Below, in pieces: positions 1 through 7,902 of a stretch of 64,000 bases of DNA. Source of the stretch: an uncultured Parabacteroides sp. Lineage in GTDB: Bacteria; Bacteroidota; Bacteroidia; Bacteroidales; Tannerellaceae. The translations under genes and the position numbers were made by a program. Position 1 is the first letter of the stretch; every line of letters starts with the position of its first letter. The DNA lies in assembly GCA_937894065.1 (NCBI GenBank), contig CALCST010000034.1, forward strand, positions 9,211 through 73,210. The letters run 5' to 3'. Under the pieces are notes generated by a model. That model was given only the letters and a program-made list of their open reading frames with translations, ran no database searches and was not told where the DNA came from.

Positions 1-1
1 T

Positions 2-568
2 CTGGTTTTAGGAGATAATATCTTTTATGGACAAAGTTTTACTTCAATGCTTGAAAATAGCGTAAGGATAGTTGAGGAAGAAGGTAAGGCCACAGTCTTC
101 GGGTATTATGTGACAGATCCGGAGAGATATGGAGTTGCTGAATTTGATTCAGAAGGAAATGTCTTGAGCATCGAAGAAAAGCCAAAGGCTCCTAAATCAA
201 ACTATGCTGTGGTAGGATTATATTTTTATCCGAACAGTGTTGTTGAAATTGCCAAGAATATCAAACCTTCAGAAAGGGGAGAATTGGAAATAACGACAGT
301 TAATCAGGAATATTTGGCAATGTCATCATTGAAAGTACAACTTTTGGGAAGAGGTTTTGCCTGGTTGGATACAGGAACACATGATTCGTTGTCTGAGGCT
401 TCTACTTTTATTGAGGTTATAGAGAAAAGACAAGGCTTGAAAGTGGCTTGTTTGGAAGAAATAGCTTATAATAAAGGATGGATTAATTCAGAAAAGTTAG
501 AAAAACTAGCAAAACCTTTGTCTAAAAATCAATATGGTCAATATTTGCTGAAGTTATTGGTAAAGTGA
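2..568 (+). CDS. rmlA: Glucose-1-phosphate thymidylyltransferase, 3' part
   Basis: The reading frame is open from base 2, so the gene starts outside the window. About 188 C-terminal residues remain of an expected 290-300. RmlA joins glucose-1-phosphate and dTTP to give dTDP-glucose, the first step of dTDP-L-rhamnose synthesis for O-antigen or capsule. The visible N-terminal end reads LVLGDNIFYG, the nucleotidyltransferase motif with the metal/substrate-binding Asp. EEKPKAPKSNYAVVGLYFY and the late motif FAWLDTGTHDSL are also typical of RmlA. The stop is followed by an AT-rich spacer and a separate promoter for the next gene. Any rmlBCD partners would lie upstream, outside the window. Confidence 0.93.
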   Translation: MVLGDNIFYGQSFTSMLENSVRIVEEEGKATVFGYYVTDPERYGVAEFDSEGNVLSIEEKPKAPKSNYAVVGLYFYPNSVVEIAKNIKPSERGELEITTVNQEYLAMSSLKVQLLGRGFAWLDTGTHDSLSEASTFIEVIEKRQGLKVACLEEIAYNKGWINSEKLEKLAKPLSKNQYGQYLLKLLVK

Positions 569-658
569 TGGTTAGATCTTGTATGTTCTAAAAAATGTAG
601 AAATCTTCTATTTTTTATCATGTTTTTTTTCGTTTTTTTTGAACAAAATTGATTTGTG

Positions 659-690
659 TTTGTTTTAATAGCAAAAGGAATGTATTTTTG
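659..690 (+). promoter_or_regulatory. Bacteroidetes-type promoter of the OmpA-family gene
   Basis: TTTG at 659-662 and TATTTTTG at 683-690 are separated by 20 nt. This matches the Bacteroidetes -33/-7 consensus (TTTG, about 19-21 nt, TAnnTTTG). The predicted transcript start is near 695, which leaves a leader of about 50 nt before the ATG at 745. Confidence 0.75.
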
Positions 691-744
691 TCCCGTAAAT
701 ATGGTTCATTAATATATGAAATTGTTATTTAAATTTTAAGTTAT

Positions 745-1887
745 ATGAAAATCAAAGCATTACTTTTAGCATTGTTGTCAGGGTGTATCGTTAGTGTATC
801 TGCCCAGGAATTCCAGCCTCAGGTTGGTTTTAGTACCGAAAAAGGATACAAAACAAATTTTAAGAAGAATAAAGCAAAAGATAACTGGTTTATATCTGTT
901 GCAGGCGGTGCAAGCATTTTGTTGGGTGACCAGAATGGAAATGCAGATTTTGGAAACCGTTTGAATTTTGCTCCACAGTTGTCTTTCGGTAAGTGGTTCA
1001 ATCCTTATTTAGGATTCCGTACTCAGTTTAATGGAGGTATTTTGCACGGATTTGAAGGAGAGGAAGCTTATATGCAGCATAACAAATATTTTGCAGCACA
1101 TGTGGATTTGTTATGGGATGTTACAAACTTCTGGGCTCCATATAATGAAAAGAAAGTATTCCGTTTGATTCCTTGGGTCGGTTTTGGTTATGCTCAGCGT
1201 TTCGAAACATCAGAAGCATTTGAACGTCCAAGAACTGAATCTCCTACATTGAATGCAGGTATCTTGATGGCATTCCGTTTGAGTAAACGTGTTGATATTA
1301 CTTTGGAAGCTCAGGGTTCTTTGTTGAATGAAGAATTTAACCGTGTTTCAATGTATCACTTGACAGATGGTATTGCTCAGGTTAGTGCCGGTTTGAACTT
1401 TAAACTTGGTAAGACTGATTTCGAAGTATTGGAACCAATGGATTATGCTTTGTTGAACGACTTGAACAATCAGATCAACACATTGCGTGCTGAAAATGAC
1501 GAATTGAGCAAACGTCCAGAATCTTGTCCAGAGTGTAAGGAAACAGTTACTGAAGTTGTTAATAATGTAATTGATAATATTGTATTCTTCCGTATCAATA
1601 GTTCTAAGATTGATAAGAATCAGCAGATCAATATCTATAACACTGCAGAGTATATGAAGGAAAACAATACTCCTATCAAAGTTATTGGTTATGCAGATAA
1701 GAAAACTGGTAAGGCTGATTACAATATGAAGCTTTCTGAAAAACGTGCGAAAGCCGTTGCTAAAGAATTGATGGAAAAATATGGTATTTCTTCAGACCAG
1801 ATTTCTGTAGAATGGAAGGGTTGTGATGAACAGCCATATGATGAAAACAACTGGAACCGTGTTGTTATCATGAGAGCTAACAATTAA
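745..1887 (+). CDS. OmpA-family outer-membrane protein
   Basis: The 380-residue protein starts with a signal peptide (about 1-20, ending VSVSA before QEF). An outer-membrane beta-barrel-like region follows at about 45-225, with alternating aromatic strands and the segment FNPYLGFRTQF. Next come a short coiled segment and a CPEC cysteine pair that could form a disulfide hinge. The C-terminal OmpA peptidoglycan-binding domain covers about 275-380 and contains NMKLSEKRAKAVAKEL, matching the family pattern NxxLSxxRAxxV. It probably anchors the outer membrane to peptidoglycan. It is a single gene, with its own promoter upstream and a terminator downstream. Confidence 0.9.
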   Translation: MKIKALLLALLSGCIVSVSAQEFQPQVGFSTEKGYKTNFKKNKAKDNWFISVAGGASILLGDQNGNADFGNRLNFAPQLSFGKWFNPYLGFRTQFNGGILHGFEGEEAYMQHNKYFAAHVDLLWDVTNFWAPYNEKKVFRLIPWVGFGYAQRFETSEAFERPRTESPTLNAGILMAFRLSKRVDITLEAQGSLLNEEFNRVSMYHLTDGIAQVSAGLNFKLGKTDFEVLEPMDYALLNDLNNQINTLRAENDELSKRPESCPECKETVTEVVNNVIDNIVFFRINSSKIDKNQQINIYNTAEYMKENNTPIKVIGYADKKTGKADYNMKLSEKRAKAVAKELMEKYGISSDQISVEWKGCDEQPYDENNWNRVVIMRANN

Positions 1888-1918
1888 TGTTTGTATATTT
1901 TTTGAATACCGATATAAG

Positions 1919-1951
1919 AGGCTGCATAATTTGATGCAGCCTTTTATTTTT
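1919..1951 (+). terminator. Rho-independent terminator after the OmpA-family gene
   Basis: The 9-bp arms AGGCTGCAT (1919-1927) and ATGCAGCCT (1934-1942) flank a 6-nt loop and are followed by TTTATTTTT. Confidence 0.85.
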
Positions 1952-1964
1952 GTAATATAATTGT

Positions 1965-1972
1965 TATATTTG
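1965..1972 (+). promoter_or_regulatory. -7 promoter box for the glycosylphosphotransferase
   Basis: TATATTTG matches TAnnTTTG and lies 21 nt upstream of the ATG at 1994. No well-spaced -33 TTTG is evident. Confidence 0.55.
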
Positions 1973-1993
1973 TGAAATTTAAAATCACAAATA

Positions 1994-3391
1994 ATGGAGA
2001 CGAATAACAAGTATGGCTATTTAATACGCTGGCTTATTGGGGTGGGTGATATGATTATCCTAAACTTTGTGTTTATTTTAACATGTAATATCTTAGGTGG
2101 TAGGAGTTTGGATTTTATATGTCATAACCTTAGGGAAGTGATTTTGTTATTGAACTTTTCTTATTTTCTTTCTTTGTATTTTGTTCCGATACAATTACAT
2201 AAATCAGTCGTGTTTATAGATAAGATAGTTCAGAGAGCTGTTACATTGGTTACCATTTTAATTTTCTTGTTTGCAACATGTCTGATGTTTCTTAATGTTG
2301 GAAGTGTTTTGGCTAGTTTTATTTTGGTATATTATGTGTCAATAGCTTTTATTTTATCTTTGTGGAGAGTTTTTGTACGTGTAATATTAAAATGGTATAG
2401 ACGAAAAGGTTACAATTTTAAGAAAGTCATAATTGTTGGAGCAGGAAAGAATGGAATGGATTTATACCGTGTGATGAAGGATGATTTGTCATATGGTTTT
2501 AATATATTAGGTTTCTTTGATGATAATCCTGAATTGAAAAAAACTTTACCTAATCTTTTAGGTACTACTTCTGATGTTGAGGAGTTTGCATTGGCTCATG
2601 ACATAGATGAAATATATTGTACATTGCCTGGAACAAATGATGAGAAAATAGTGCGTTTACTTAATTTCTCAGAAAAGCACATGATTAGATTTTTCATTGT
2701 TCCGGAATTTTATAGAAACTTAAAGAAAAGTCTTGTTATGGAAGTAATGGAATCTGTACCATTACTAACTGTTAGACGTGAACCGTTGCAGGCTGTCTAT
2801 AATAGAGCCTTAAAGAGAAGTTTCGATATTGTGTTCTCTTTAGCTATTCTACTTACTGTTTTCCCTATATTATATATAATAGTAGGAACTCTTATTAAAT
2901 TAAGTTCCCCGGGACCGATTTTGTTTAAACAGAAAAGAACTGGACTTTACGGCAGAGATTTTGAGTGTTACAAATTCAGAACTATGAAGGTTAATGCCGA
3001 AGCTGATACAATGCAAGCCGTTAAGGATGACCCAAGAAAAACTAAGATAGGAAGTTTCTTAAGAAAAACGAACTTGGATGAATTTCCTCAATTTGTTAAT
3101 GTTTTGTTGGGTGATATGTCTGTTGTAGGTCCACGTCCACATATGCTTAAACATACAGAGGAGTACTCTGCACTGATTGACAAATATATGATCCGTCATT
3201 TGGTTAAGCCGGGTATAACTGGTTGGGCTCAGGTTACAGGCTATAGAGGTGAAACTAAAACATTAGAGCAGATGGAAGGACGTGTCAAACGTGATGTTTG
3301 GTATATTGAGAATTGGACTTTCTTCCTTGATTTGAAGATTATAGTAGTTACTTTATTGAATATGCTGAGAGGTGAAAAGAATGCATATTGA
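1994..3391 (+). CDS. Polyprenyl glycosylphosphotransferase (WcaJ-like)
   Basis: This 465-residue inner-membrane enzyme transfers a sugar-1-phosphate (typically glucose) to undecaprenyl phosphate, starting capsule or exopolysaccharide repeat units. Four to five N-terminal membrane segments (about 10-125) precede a Rossmann-like CoA-binding domain with VGAGKNGMDLY at about 152. A further membrane segment at about 275-297 leads into the catalytic bacterial sugar transferase domain, with KRTGLYGRDFECYKFRTMK, LRKTNLDEFPQ and VVGPRPHM. The length is usual for the family. No glycosyltransferases or Wzx/Wzy genes follow, so it stands apart from a full polysaccharide locus. The exact sugar cannot be read from the sequence. 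Confidence 0.92.
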   Translation: METNNKYGYLIRWLIGVGDMIILNFVFILTCNILGGRSLDFICHNLREVILLLNFSYFLSLYFVPIQLHKSVVFIDKIVQRAVTLVTILIFLFATCLMFLNVGSVLASFILVYYVSIAFILSLWRVFVRVILKWYRRKGYNFKKVIIVGAGKNGMDLYRVMKDDLSYGFNILGFFDDNPELKKTLPNLLGTTSDVEEFALAHDIDEIYCTLPGTNDEKIVRLLNFSEKHMIRFFIVPEFYRNLKKSLVMEVMESVPLLTVRREPLQAVYNRALKRSFDIVFSLAILLTVFPILYIIVGTLIKLSSPGPILFKQKRTGLYGRDFECYKFRTMKVNAEADTMQAVKDDPRKTKIGSFLRKTNLDEFPQFVNVLLGDMSVVGPRPHMLKHTEEYSALIDKYMIRHLVKPGITGWAQVTGYRGETKTLEQMEGRVKRDVWYIENWTFFLDLKIIVVTLLNMLRGEKNAY

Positions 3392-3455
3392 GTTTAAAAT
3401 AATATAATGTTTTTGCACACTTCTTGATAATGTGTGTAGTTTATGCCTTTTTTTA

Positions 3456-3463
3456 TATCTTTG
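3456..3463 (+). promoter_or_regulatory. -7 promoter box abutting ruvX
   Basis: TATCTTTG ends only 5 nt before the ATG at 3469. A transcript started from it would begin at or next to the start codon, so the ruvX mRNA would be leaderless or nearly so. Confidence 0.6.
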
Positions 3464-3468
3464 TGCCG

Positions 3469-3891
3469 ATGGGACGAATAATTTCAATAGACTACGGTAG
3501 AAAACGAACAGGTTTGGCAGCAAGTGATACATTGCAAATGATTGCAAATGGTCTTACAACTTTGCCTAGTGGAGAGGTTGTAAACTTTTTGTCAGAATAT
3601 GTCAAAAAAGAGCCAGTAGATGTGTTTGTCGTTGGCTTACCTAAACAAATGAACAATGAGCCTTCTGAGAATATGAAGTATGTGGAGGCTTTTGTTACTC
3701 ACCTAAAGAGAGTTATACCTGAAATTCCAGTAGAATATTATGATGAACGTTTCACTTCAGTATTGGCACATAAAGCTATGCTTGAAGGTGGACTTAAGAA
3801 AAAGAAACGTCAGGACAAGGCATTAGTTGATGAAATAAGTGCGGTCATAATTCTGCAGGAATACTTGGAAAGTAAGAAATTCAAATTTTAG
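3469..3891 (+). CDS. ruvX: Putative Holliday junction resolvase / pre-16S rRNA nuclease RuvX (YqgF)
   Basis: The 140-residue YqgF-family protein has an RNase H-like fold. The family is linked to pre-16S rRNA 5' end processing and to Holliday junction resolution. It begins MGRIISIDYGRKRTGLA, with the first catalytic Asp at residue 8. VVGLPKQMNNEPS, YYDERFTS and ALVDEISAVIILQEYL are the other conserved blocks. An upstream in-frame TTG at 3424 would add 15 hydrophobic residues unlike the family, and the promoter box at 3456-3463 lies inside that stretch, so the ATG at 3469 is preferred. The gene stops 7 nt before def, with which it is probably cotranscribed. Confidence 0.9.
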   Translation: MGRIISIDYGRKRTGLAASDTLQMIANGLTTLPSGEVVNFLSEYVKKEPVDVFVVGLPKQMNNEPSENMKYVEAFVTHLKRVIPEIPVEYYDERFTSVLAHKAMLEGGLKKKKRQDKALVDEISAVIILQEYLESKKFKF

Positions 3892-3898
3892 TATAGAT

Positions 3899-4456
3899 AT
3901 GATTTTACCAGTATATTTATATGGACAGCCTGTTTTGAGAAAAGAGGCTGAAGAAGTTCAGAAGGATTATCCTGAATTAAAGCAATTGGTTGCCAATATG
4001 TATGAAACTATGTATAATGCTGATGGTGTAGGATTGGCTGCTCCTCAGGTTGGTTTGTCTTTGAGATTATTGGTGATTGATGCTGACGTAATAGGAGATG
4101 ATTATCCTGAATGCAAAGGATTTAAGAAAACAATGATTAATCCTGTGTTCTTGGAGAAAAGTGAGGAAACAGTTGCAATGGAAGAAGGATGTTTAAGTTT
4201 GCCTGGAATTCATGAAAAAGTTTCGCGTTCAGTAAGAATAAGAGTGAAATATTTCGATGAAAACTGGGTAGAACATGATGAAGTGTTTGAAAACTTTGCT
4301 GCAAGAGTTGTCCAGCATGAGTGCGAACATTTAGGTGGACATGTCTTTATTGATAATGTTTCTGCAATTCGTCGTCAGTTGAATAAGAGCAAGTTGAATA
4401 ATATTATAAAAGGTGCAGTTCGTTGTTCTTATAGAGCAAAAGCTGTAGGTAAGTAA
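3899..4456 (+). CDS. def: Peptide deformylase
   Basis: This 185-residue metal-dependent hydrolase removes the formyl group from the N-terminal methionine of new proteins. All three family motifs are present: GVGLAAPQVG at 43-52, EEGCLSLPG at 95-103 with metal ligand C98, and QHECEHLGG with H140, E141 and H144 completing the metal site. The third motif has Glu where many homologues have Asp (HExDH), a conservative change. The Lys/Arg-rich C-terminal tail (RRQLNKSKLNNIIKGAVR) is common in Bacteroidetes enzymes. It follows ruvX by 7 nt, and the next gene starts 9 nt later, so ruvX, def, the carboxyltransferase and the biotin carrier look like one operon. Confidence 0.95.
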   Translation: MILPVYLYGQPVLRKEAEEVQKDYPELKQLVANMYETMYNADGVGLAAPQVGLSLRLLVIDADVIGDDYPECKGFKKTMINPVFLEKSEETVAMEEGCLSLPGIHEKVSRSVRIRVKYFDENWVEHDEVFENFAARVVQHECEHLGGHVFIDNVSAIRRQLNKSKLNNIIKGAVRCSYRAKAVGK

Positions 4457-4465
4457 TTTAGAATT

Positions 4466-6013
4466 ATGACAGATTTAAGCAAAAACATTCAGGCTCTCAG
4501 GGAAAAGAAAGCCGTTGTTGAAAAAGGCGGAGGTGATGCTGCTATCGAAAAACAGATAGCCATGGGTAAACTTACTGCACGTGATCGTATATTATCATTG
4601 TTGGACAAAAATTCATTCCATGAATATGATATGTTCGTTAAACATGACGGACGTGACTTTGGAATGGAGAAGAAAGATTTGCCTGGTGACGGTGTTGTAA
4701 CTGGTACTGGTACAATCTTTGGAGCTCCAGTATGTATTTATGCACAGGATTTTACTGTTGCAGGTGGTTCTCTAGGATTACAGCATGCGCGTAAGATTAC
4801 CAAAATTATGGACCATGCTTTGAAAATGAAGTGTCCTATTATCGGTATAAACGATTCAGGTGGAGCTCGTATCCAGGAAGGTGTTGGAGCTTTGGCTGGT
4901 TATGGCGAAATATTCTATAGAAATACAATCGCTTCAGGTGTGATACCTCAGATATCTTTGATTCTTGGTCCTTGTGCCGGTGGCGCTGTTTATTCTCCTG
5001 CATTGACAGACTTCGTTTTTGTTGTTGAGAATATTTCAAAGATGTTTATTACTGGTCCTAATGTTATCAAGACAGTATTGGGCGAAGATATCTCAATGGA
5101 AGATTTGGGTGGAGCTCGTGTCCATGCAGAAATTACCGGTAATGCACATTTTTATGCAAAGAGTGAGCAGGAATGTTTTGAGCAGGTAAAACAGCTTGTA
5201 AGCTTTATTCCATGGAATAATATGCATAAGGCTAAGGCTGTTGAACCAAAAGAGCCTGCTACAACTATGAATATCGAGGAAATAGTTCCTTCAGATCCAA
5301 AACAGCCATATGATGTAAGAGACGTTATCAAATGCATCGTTGATGATTCTGAATTCTTGGAAGTTCAGGAATTGTGGGCTGCCAATATTGTTATTGGATT
5401 TGGTAGAATGGGTGGCGAAACAGTAGGTTTTGTTGCTAATCAGCCTATGGTTTTGGCTGGAGTTTTGGACTGTGACAGCGCTGATAAAGCAGCTCGTTTT
5501 ATTCGATTCTGTGACTCTTTCAATATTCCTATTATTACATTGGAAGATATGCCGGGATATTTGCCTGGTGTTGACCAGGAACATGCGGGCGTTATTCGTC
5601 ACGGAGCGAAAGTTCTTTATGCTTATTCAGAAGCAACTGTTCCTAAGATTACAGTTATCCTTAGAAAAGCATACGGCGGTGGTTATATCGCTATGAACTC
5701 TCGTCACCTTGGTGCAGACTTTATGTTTGCATGGCCTAGCGCTGAAATCGCAGTTATGGGACCGGAAGGAGCTGCTAACATTATTTTCCGAAAAGAAATT
5801 ATGGCAGCTGAGGATCAGGAAGCTATGCGTCAGGAAAAAGTGAAAGAATATATCGAGAAATTTGCAAATCCTTATGTTGCTGCATCTCGTGGTTTCATTG
5901 ATTCAGTAATTGAACCGAAAGAAACTAGAGCATTATTGCTGCACGCTCTTAAACTTTCTGTATTGAAAGAAGAGTTCCGTCCTGCCAAAAAACATGGTTT
6001 ACCTCCATTCTAA
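4466..6013 (+). CDS. Acyl-CoA carboxyltransferase subunit (propionyl-CoA carboxylase beta / methylmalonyl-CoA decarboxylase alpha)
   Basis: This 515-residue carboxyltransferase of the crotonase-fold family moves a carboxyl group between an acyl-CoA and biotin. N- and C-terminal halves each carry family motifs: GGSLGLQHARKI, NDSGGARIQEG and GPCAGGAVYSPA, then DMPGYLPGVDQEHAG, RKAYGGGYIAMNS and AVMGPEGAANIIF. The length matches both PccB and MmdA. It precedes the biotin carrier gene by 13 nt. No biotin carboxylase (needed for a carboxylase) and no membrane beta subunit (needed for an Na+-pumping decarboxylase) lies within the window, so the partner and direction of reaction stay open. Either role fits the succinate-propionate route. 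Confidence 0.9.
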   Translation: MTDLSKNIQALREKKAVVEKGGGDAAIEKQIAMGKLTARDRILSLLDKNSFHEYDMFVKHDGRDFGMEKKDLPGDGVVTGTGTIFGAPVCIYAQDFTVAGGSLGLQHARKITKIMDHALKMKCPIIGINDSGGARIQEGVGALAGYGEIFYRNTIASGVIPQISLILGPCAGGAVYSPALTDFVFVVENISKMFITGPNVIKTVLGEDISMEDLGGARVHAEITGNAHFYAKSEQECFEQVKQLVSFIPWNNMHKAKAVEPKEPATTMNIEEIVPSDPKQPYDVRDVIKCIVDDSEFLEVQELWAANIVIGFGRMGGETVGFVANQPMVLAGVLDCDSADKAARFIRFCDSFNIPIITLEDMPGYLPGVDQEHAGVIRHGAKVLYAYSEATVPKITVILRKAYGGGYIAMNSRHLGADFMFAWPSAEIAVMGPEGAANIIFRKEIMAAEDQEAMRQEKVKEYIEKFANPYVAASRGFIDSVIEPKETRALLLHALKLSVLKEEFRPAKKHGLPPF

Positions 6014-6026
6014 AATATAGATTATT

Positions 6027-6353
6027 ATGGAAAATGGAAAAAAAGAATTAGTTGATTTTGTTGTTACTGCGCGTAAGTATAAAACAACTTTGACTGAAAA
6101 GTATAAGAATCGCCCGGTATGGAAGAAACCGTTAATAGGCGATGTTGTATCCCATTTACCTGGAACTATTGTTACTATTGAGGTGAAGGAAGGTGACACT
6201 GTTGAAGCTGGTCAGTTGCTTTTGATACATCAAGCAATGAAGATGTTGAACAGAGTTGTTTCTCCCGTTTCCGGTGTAATTGATAAAGTAAACGTCGTTG
6301 AAGGTGAGCAAATACCAAAAGATCATCTTATGATTAGAGTTTTACCTAAATAA
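6027..6353 (+). CDS. Biotin carboxyl carrier protein of the carboxyltransferase
   Basis: The 108-residue protein has a short Lys-rich N-terminal part and a biotinyl domain at about 37-106. HQAMKMLNRVVSP contains the biotin attachment Lys at residue 72 (AMKM). SHLPGTIVTIEVKEGDTVEAG is the first half of the hammerhead fold. It lacks the long Pro/Ala linker often found in decarboxylase gamma chains. It lies 13 nt after the carboxyltransferase, with a strong terminator downstream, so it is the last gene of the operon and almost certainly serves the preceding enzyme. Confidence 0.9.
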   Translation: MENGKKELVDFVVTARKYKTTLTEKYKNRPVWKKPLIGDVVSHLPGTIVTIEVKEGDTVEAGQLLLIHQAMKMLNRVVSPVSGVIDKVNVVEGEQIPKDHLMIRVLPK

Positions 6354-6378
6354 TGATTTACTTAGGATAAATAATAAG

Positions 6379-6417
6379 AAAGCCCGCAGATTCATTAGAA
6401 TCTGCGGGCTTTTGTTT
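6379..6417. terminator. Strong bidirectional terminator
   Basis: The 14-bp perfect arms AAGCCCGCAGATTC (6380-6393) and GAATCTGCGGGCTT (6398-6411) flank a 4-nt loop, with a T-rich run on the plus side. It separates the biotin carrier gene from the convergent Dcu transporter gene. Confidence 0.92.
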
Positions 6418-6454
6418 TTATATGTTTTGTATCAAACTTATCCTTTATTATGAA

Positions 6455-7765
6455 TTATAAAAACTGGATAAACAGGAAACCAAGTATAACAGAAACTCCT
6501 GTTGCAATAATTCCAGGCATCATAAATGAATGGTTCAGTATGTATTTACCTATTCTTGTAGTTCCTGTTCTGTCAAAATTGATTGCTGCAACTACTGTCG
6601 GATAATTTGGAATGAAGAAATATCCGTTTACTGCCGGGAAAAGAGCAATCAACAAATATGGAGAAATACCAAGGCTTATCCCCAAAGGAAGCATTGCTCT
6701 GATTGTTGCAGCCTGACTGAATAGAAGTATTGACATTACAAATAATGCAAGACCAAAAAGCCAAGGCATTTCAGTTACAATTTGTTCAATTGAACCTTTC
6801 AGTTCAGTCATATTACCATTAATGAAAGTGTCGCCCATCCATGCAATACCGAAAATAGCAACTACAGCCTGCATACCGGCAGAGAATACTGAACCTTGAG
6901 CAGCTTTTATTCCATCTGTTTTAGTTACAAGTAGTATGAGTGTTGCGGCTGTGAGCATAAGCACTTCAATTATATGTGACATTTCCATTGTAACAGGACC
7001 TTTCGCTGTTTCAAATGTTGGACGAAGCGATTCAATTGAGCCGAATAAAACGATACCTATTGTTGCCGCAAGGAAAATTGCTACAGCTAGAGCAGCTTTA
7101 CTTTGGCTTTGAACATCTTTTGTTGTATAATGCTGATTATTGAATTCCCCTTCTTCGAGTCGACGTTTATATTCAGAGTCGTCAACCAATTCCTTACCGA
7201 CTTTTAAAGAATATAAAGCGCCGGCGATTACACCTAACAATGTGCAAGGAACAGAAATCATAAGGATATCCATCAAGCTGATATTATATCCGGAAAGCAT
7301 ACTTAACAAAGCAACTGTTGCTGCAGAAATAGGACTTGCTGTTATTGCTTGCTGAGATGCGATAACAGCAATGCCCAGCGGACGCTCAGGTCTGATTTTT
7401 GTTTCTGTTGCTACTTCTGCAATTACAGGAAGTACTGAATATGCAACATGGCCTGTTCCCGCTATGAATGTGAATAGGTAAGTCACAAGCGGACTAAGAA
7501 TTGTAATTTGCTGAGGATTTTTCCTAAGAAGTTTTTCAGCCCATTTAACCATTAAATCCAATCCTCCGGCAGCTTGCATACATCCGGCAGCAGAGATTAC
7601 GGCTACAATCATGAGCATTACGTCAATTGGCGGTGCTGTTGGTGCAAGACCAAATCCAAAAGTTAGAACTGCCAATCCGGCTCCTCCCAAAACTCCCAAG
7701 CCAATACCGCCGAGACGGGCTCCAATTACGATGGCGATAAGTACAAATAGTAACTGAATAAGCAT
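6455..7765 (-). CDS. dcuB: Anaerobic C4-dicarboxylate transporter, Dcu family
   Basis: This 436-residue inner-membrane protein belongs to the DcuA/DcuB family, which exchanges fumarate, malate or aspartate for succinate during fumarate respiration. Strongly hydrophobic segments run through its length. Family signatures include GARLGGIGLGVLGGAGLAV near the N-terminus, the stretch around GTGHVAYSVLPVIAEVA, and ASQQAITASPISAATVALL. The start at 7765 (MLIQLLFVLIAI) gives the normal length of about 435. A longer frame from 7861 would add 32 polar residues and overlap the promoter box at 7805-7812. DcuA and DcuB cannot be told apart reliably by eye, so the symbol is provisional. It fits the menaquinone genes at 51-57 kb. 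Confidence 0.88.
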   Translation of the reverse strand: MLIQLLFVLIAIVIGARLGGIGLGVLGGAGLAVLTFGFGLAPTAPPIDVMLMIVAVISAAGCMQAAGGLDLMVKWAEKLLRKNPQQITILSPLVTYLFTFIAGTGHVAYSVLPVIAEVATETKIRPERPLGIAVIASQQAITASPISAATVALLSMLSGYNISLMDILMISVPCTLLGVIAGALYSLKVGKELVDDSEYKRRLEEGEFNNQHYTTKDVQSQSKAALAVAIFLAATIGIVLFGSIESLRPTFETAKGPVTMEMSHIIEVLMLTAATLILLVTKTDGIKAAQGSVFSAGMQAVVAIFGIAWMGDTFINGNMTELKGSIEQIVTEMPWLFGLALFVMSILLFSQAATIRAMLPLGISLGISPYLLIALFPAVNGYFFIPNYPTVVAAINFDRTGTTRIGKYILNHSFMMPGIIATGVSVILGFLFIQFL

Positions 7766-7804
7766 TTTTAGTTTCTTAATGTTTATGTTTAGTTGTTGAG
7801 TTTG

Positions 7805-7812
7805 CAAAGATA
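7805..7812 (-). promoter_or_regulatory. -7 promoter box of the Dcu transporter gene
   Basis: On the minus strand this reads TATCTTTG, 39 nt upstream of the ATG at 7765. It pairs with a divergent box at 7846-7853. Confidence 0.6.
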
Positions 7813-7823
7813 CGACATTTATT

Positions 7824-7853
7824 GTGTTGTTTAAGGAGTTTATGCTATTTTTG
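7824..7853 (+). promoter_or_regulatory. Promoter of the DUF418 gene
   Basis: TATTTTTG at 7846-7853 matches the -7 consensus. A TTG ending at 7824 lies 21 nt upstream as a candidate -33 element. The ATG is at 7903, giving a leader of roughly 40-45 nt. Confidence 0.55.
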
Positions 7854-7902
7854 TGAATCAAAAGCTGTTTTGTTAACGTATAAAATTATAAATATAATAT
7901 AT

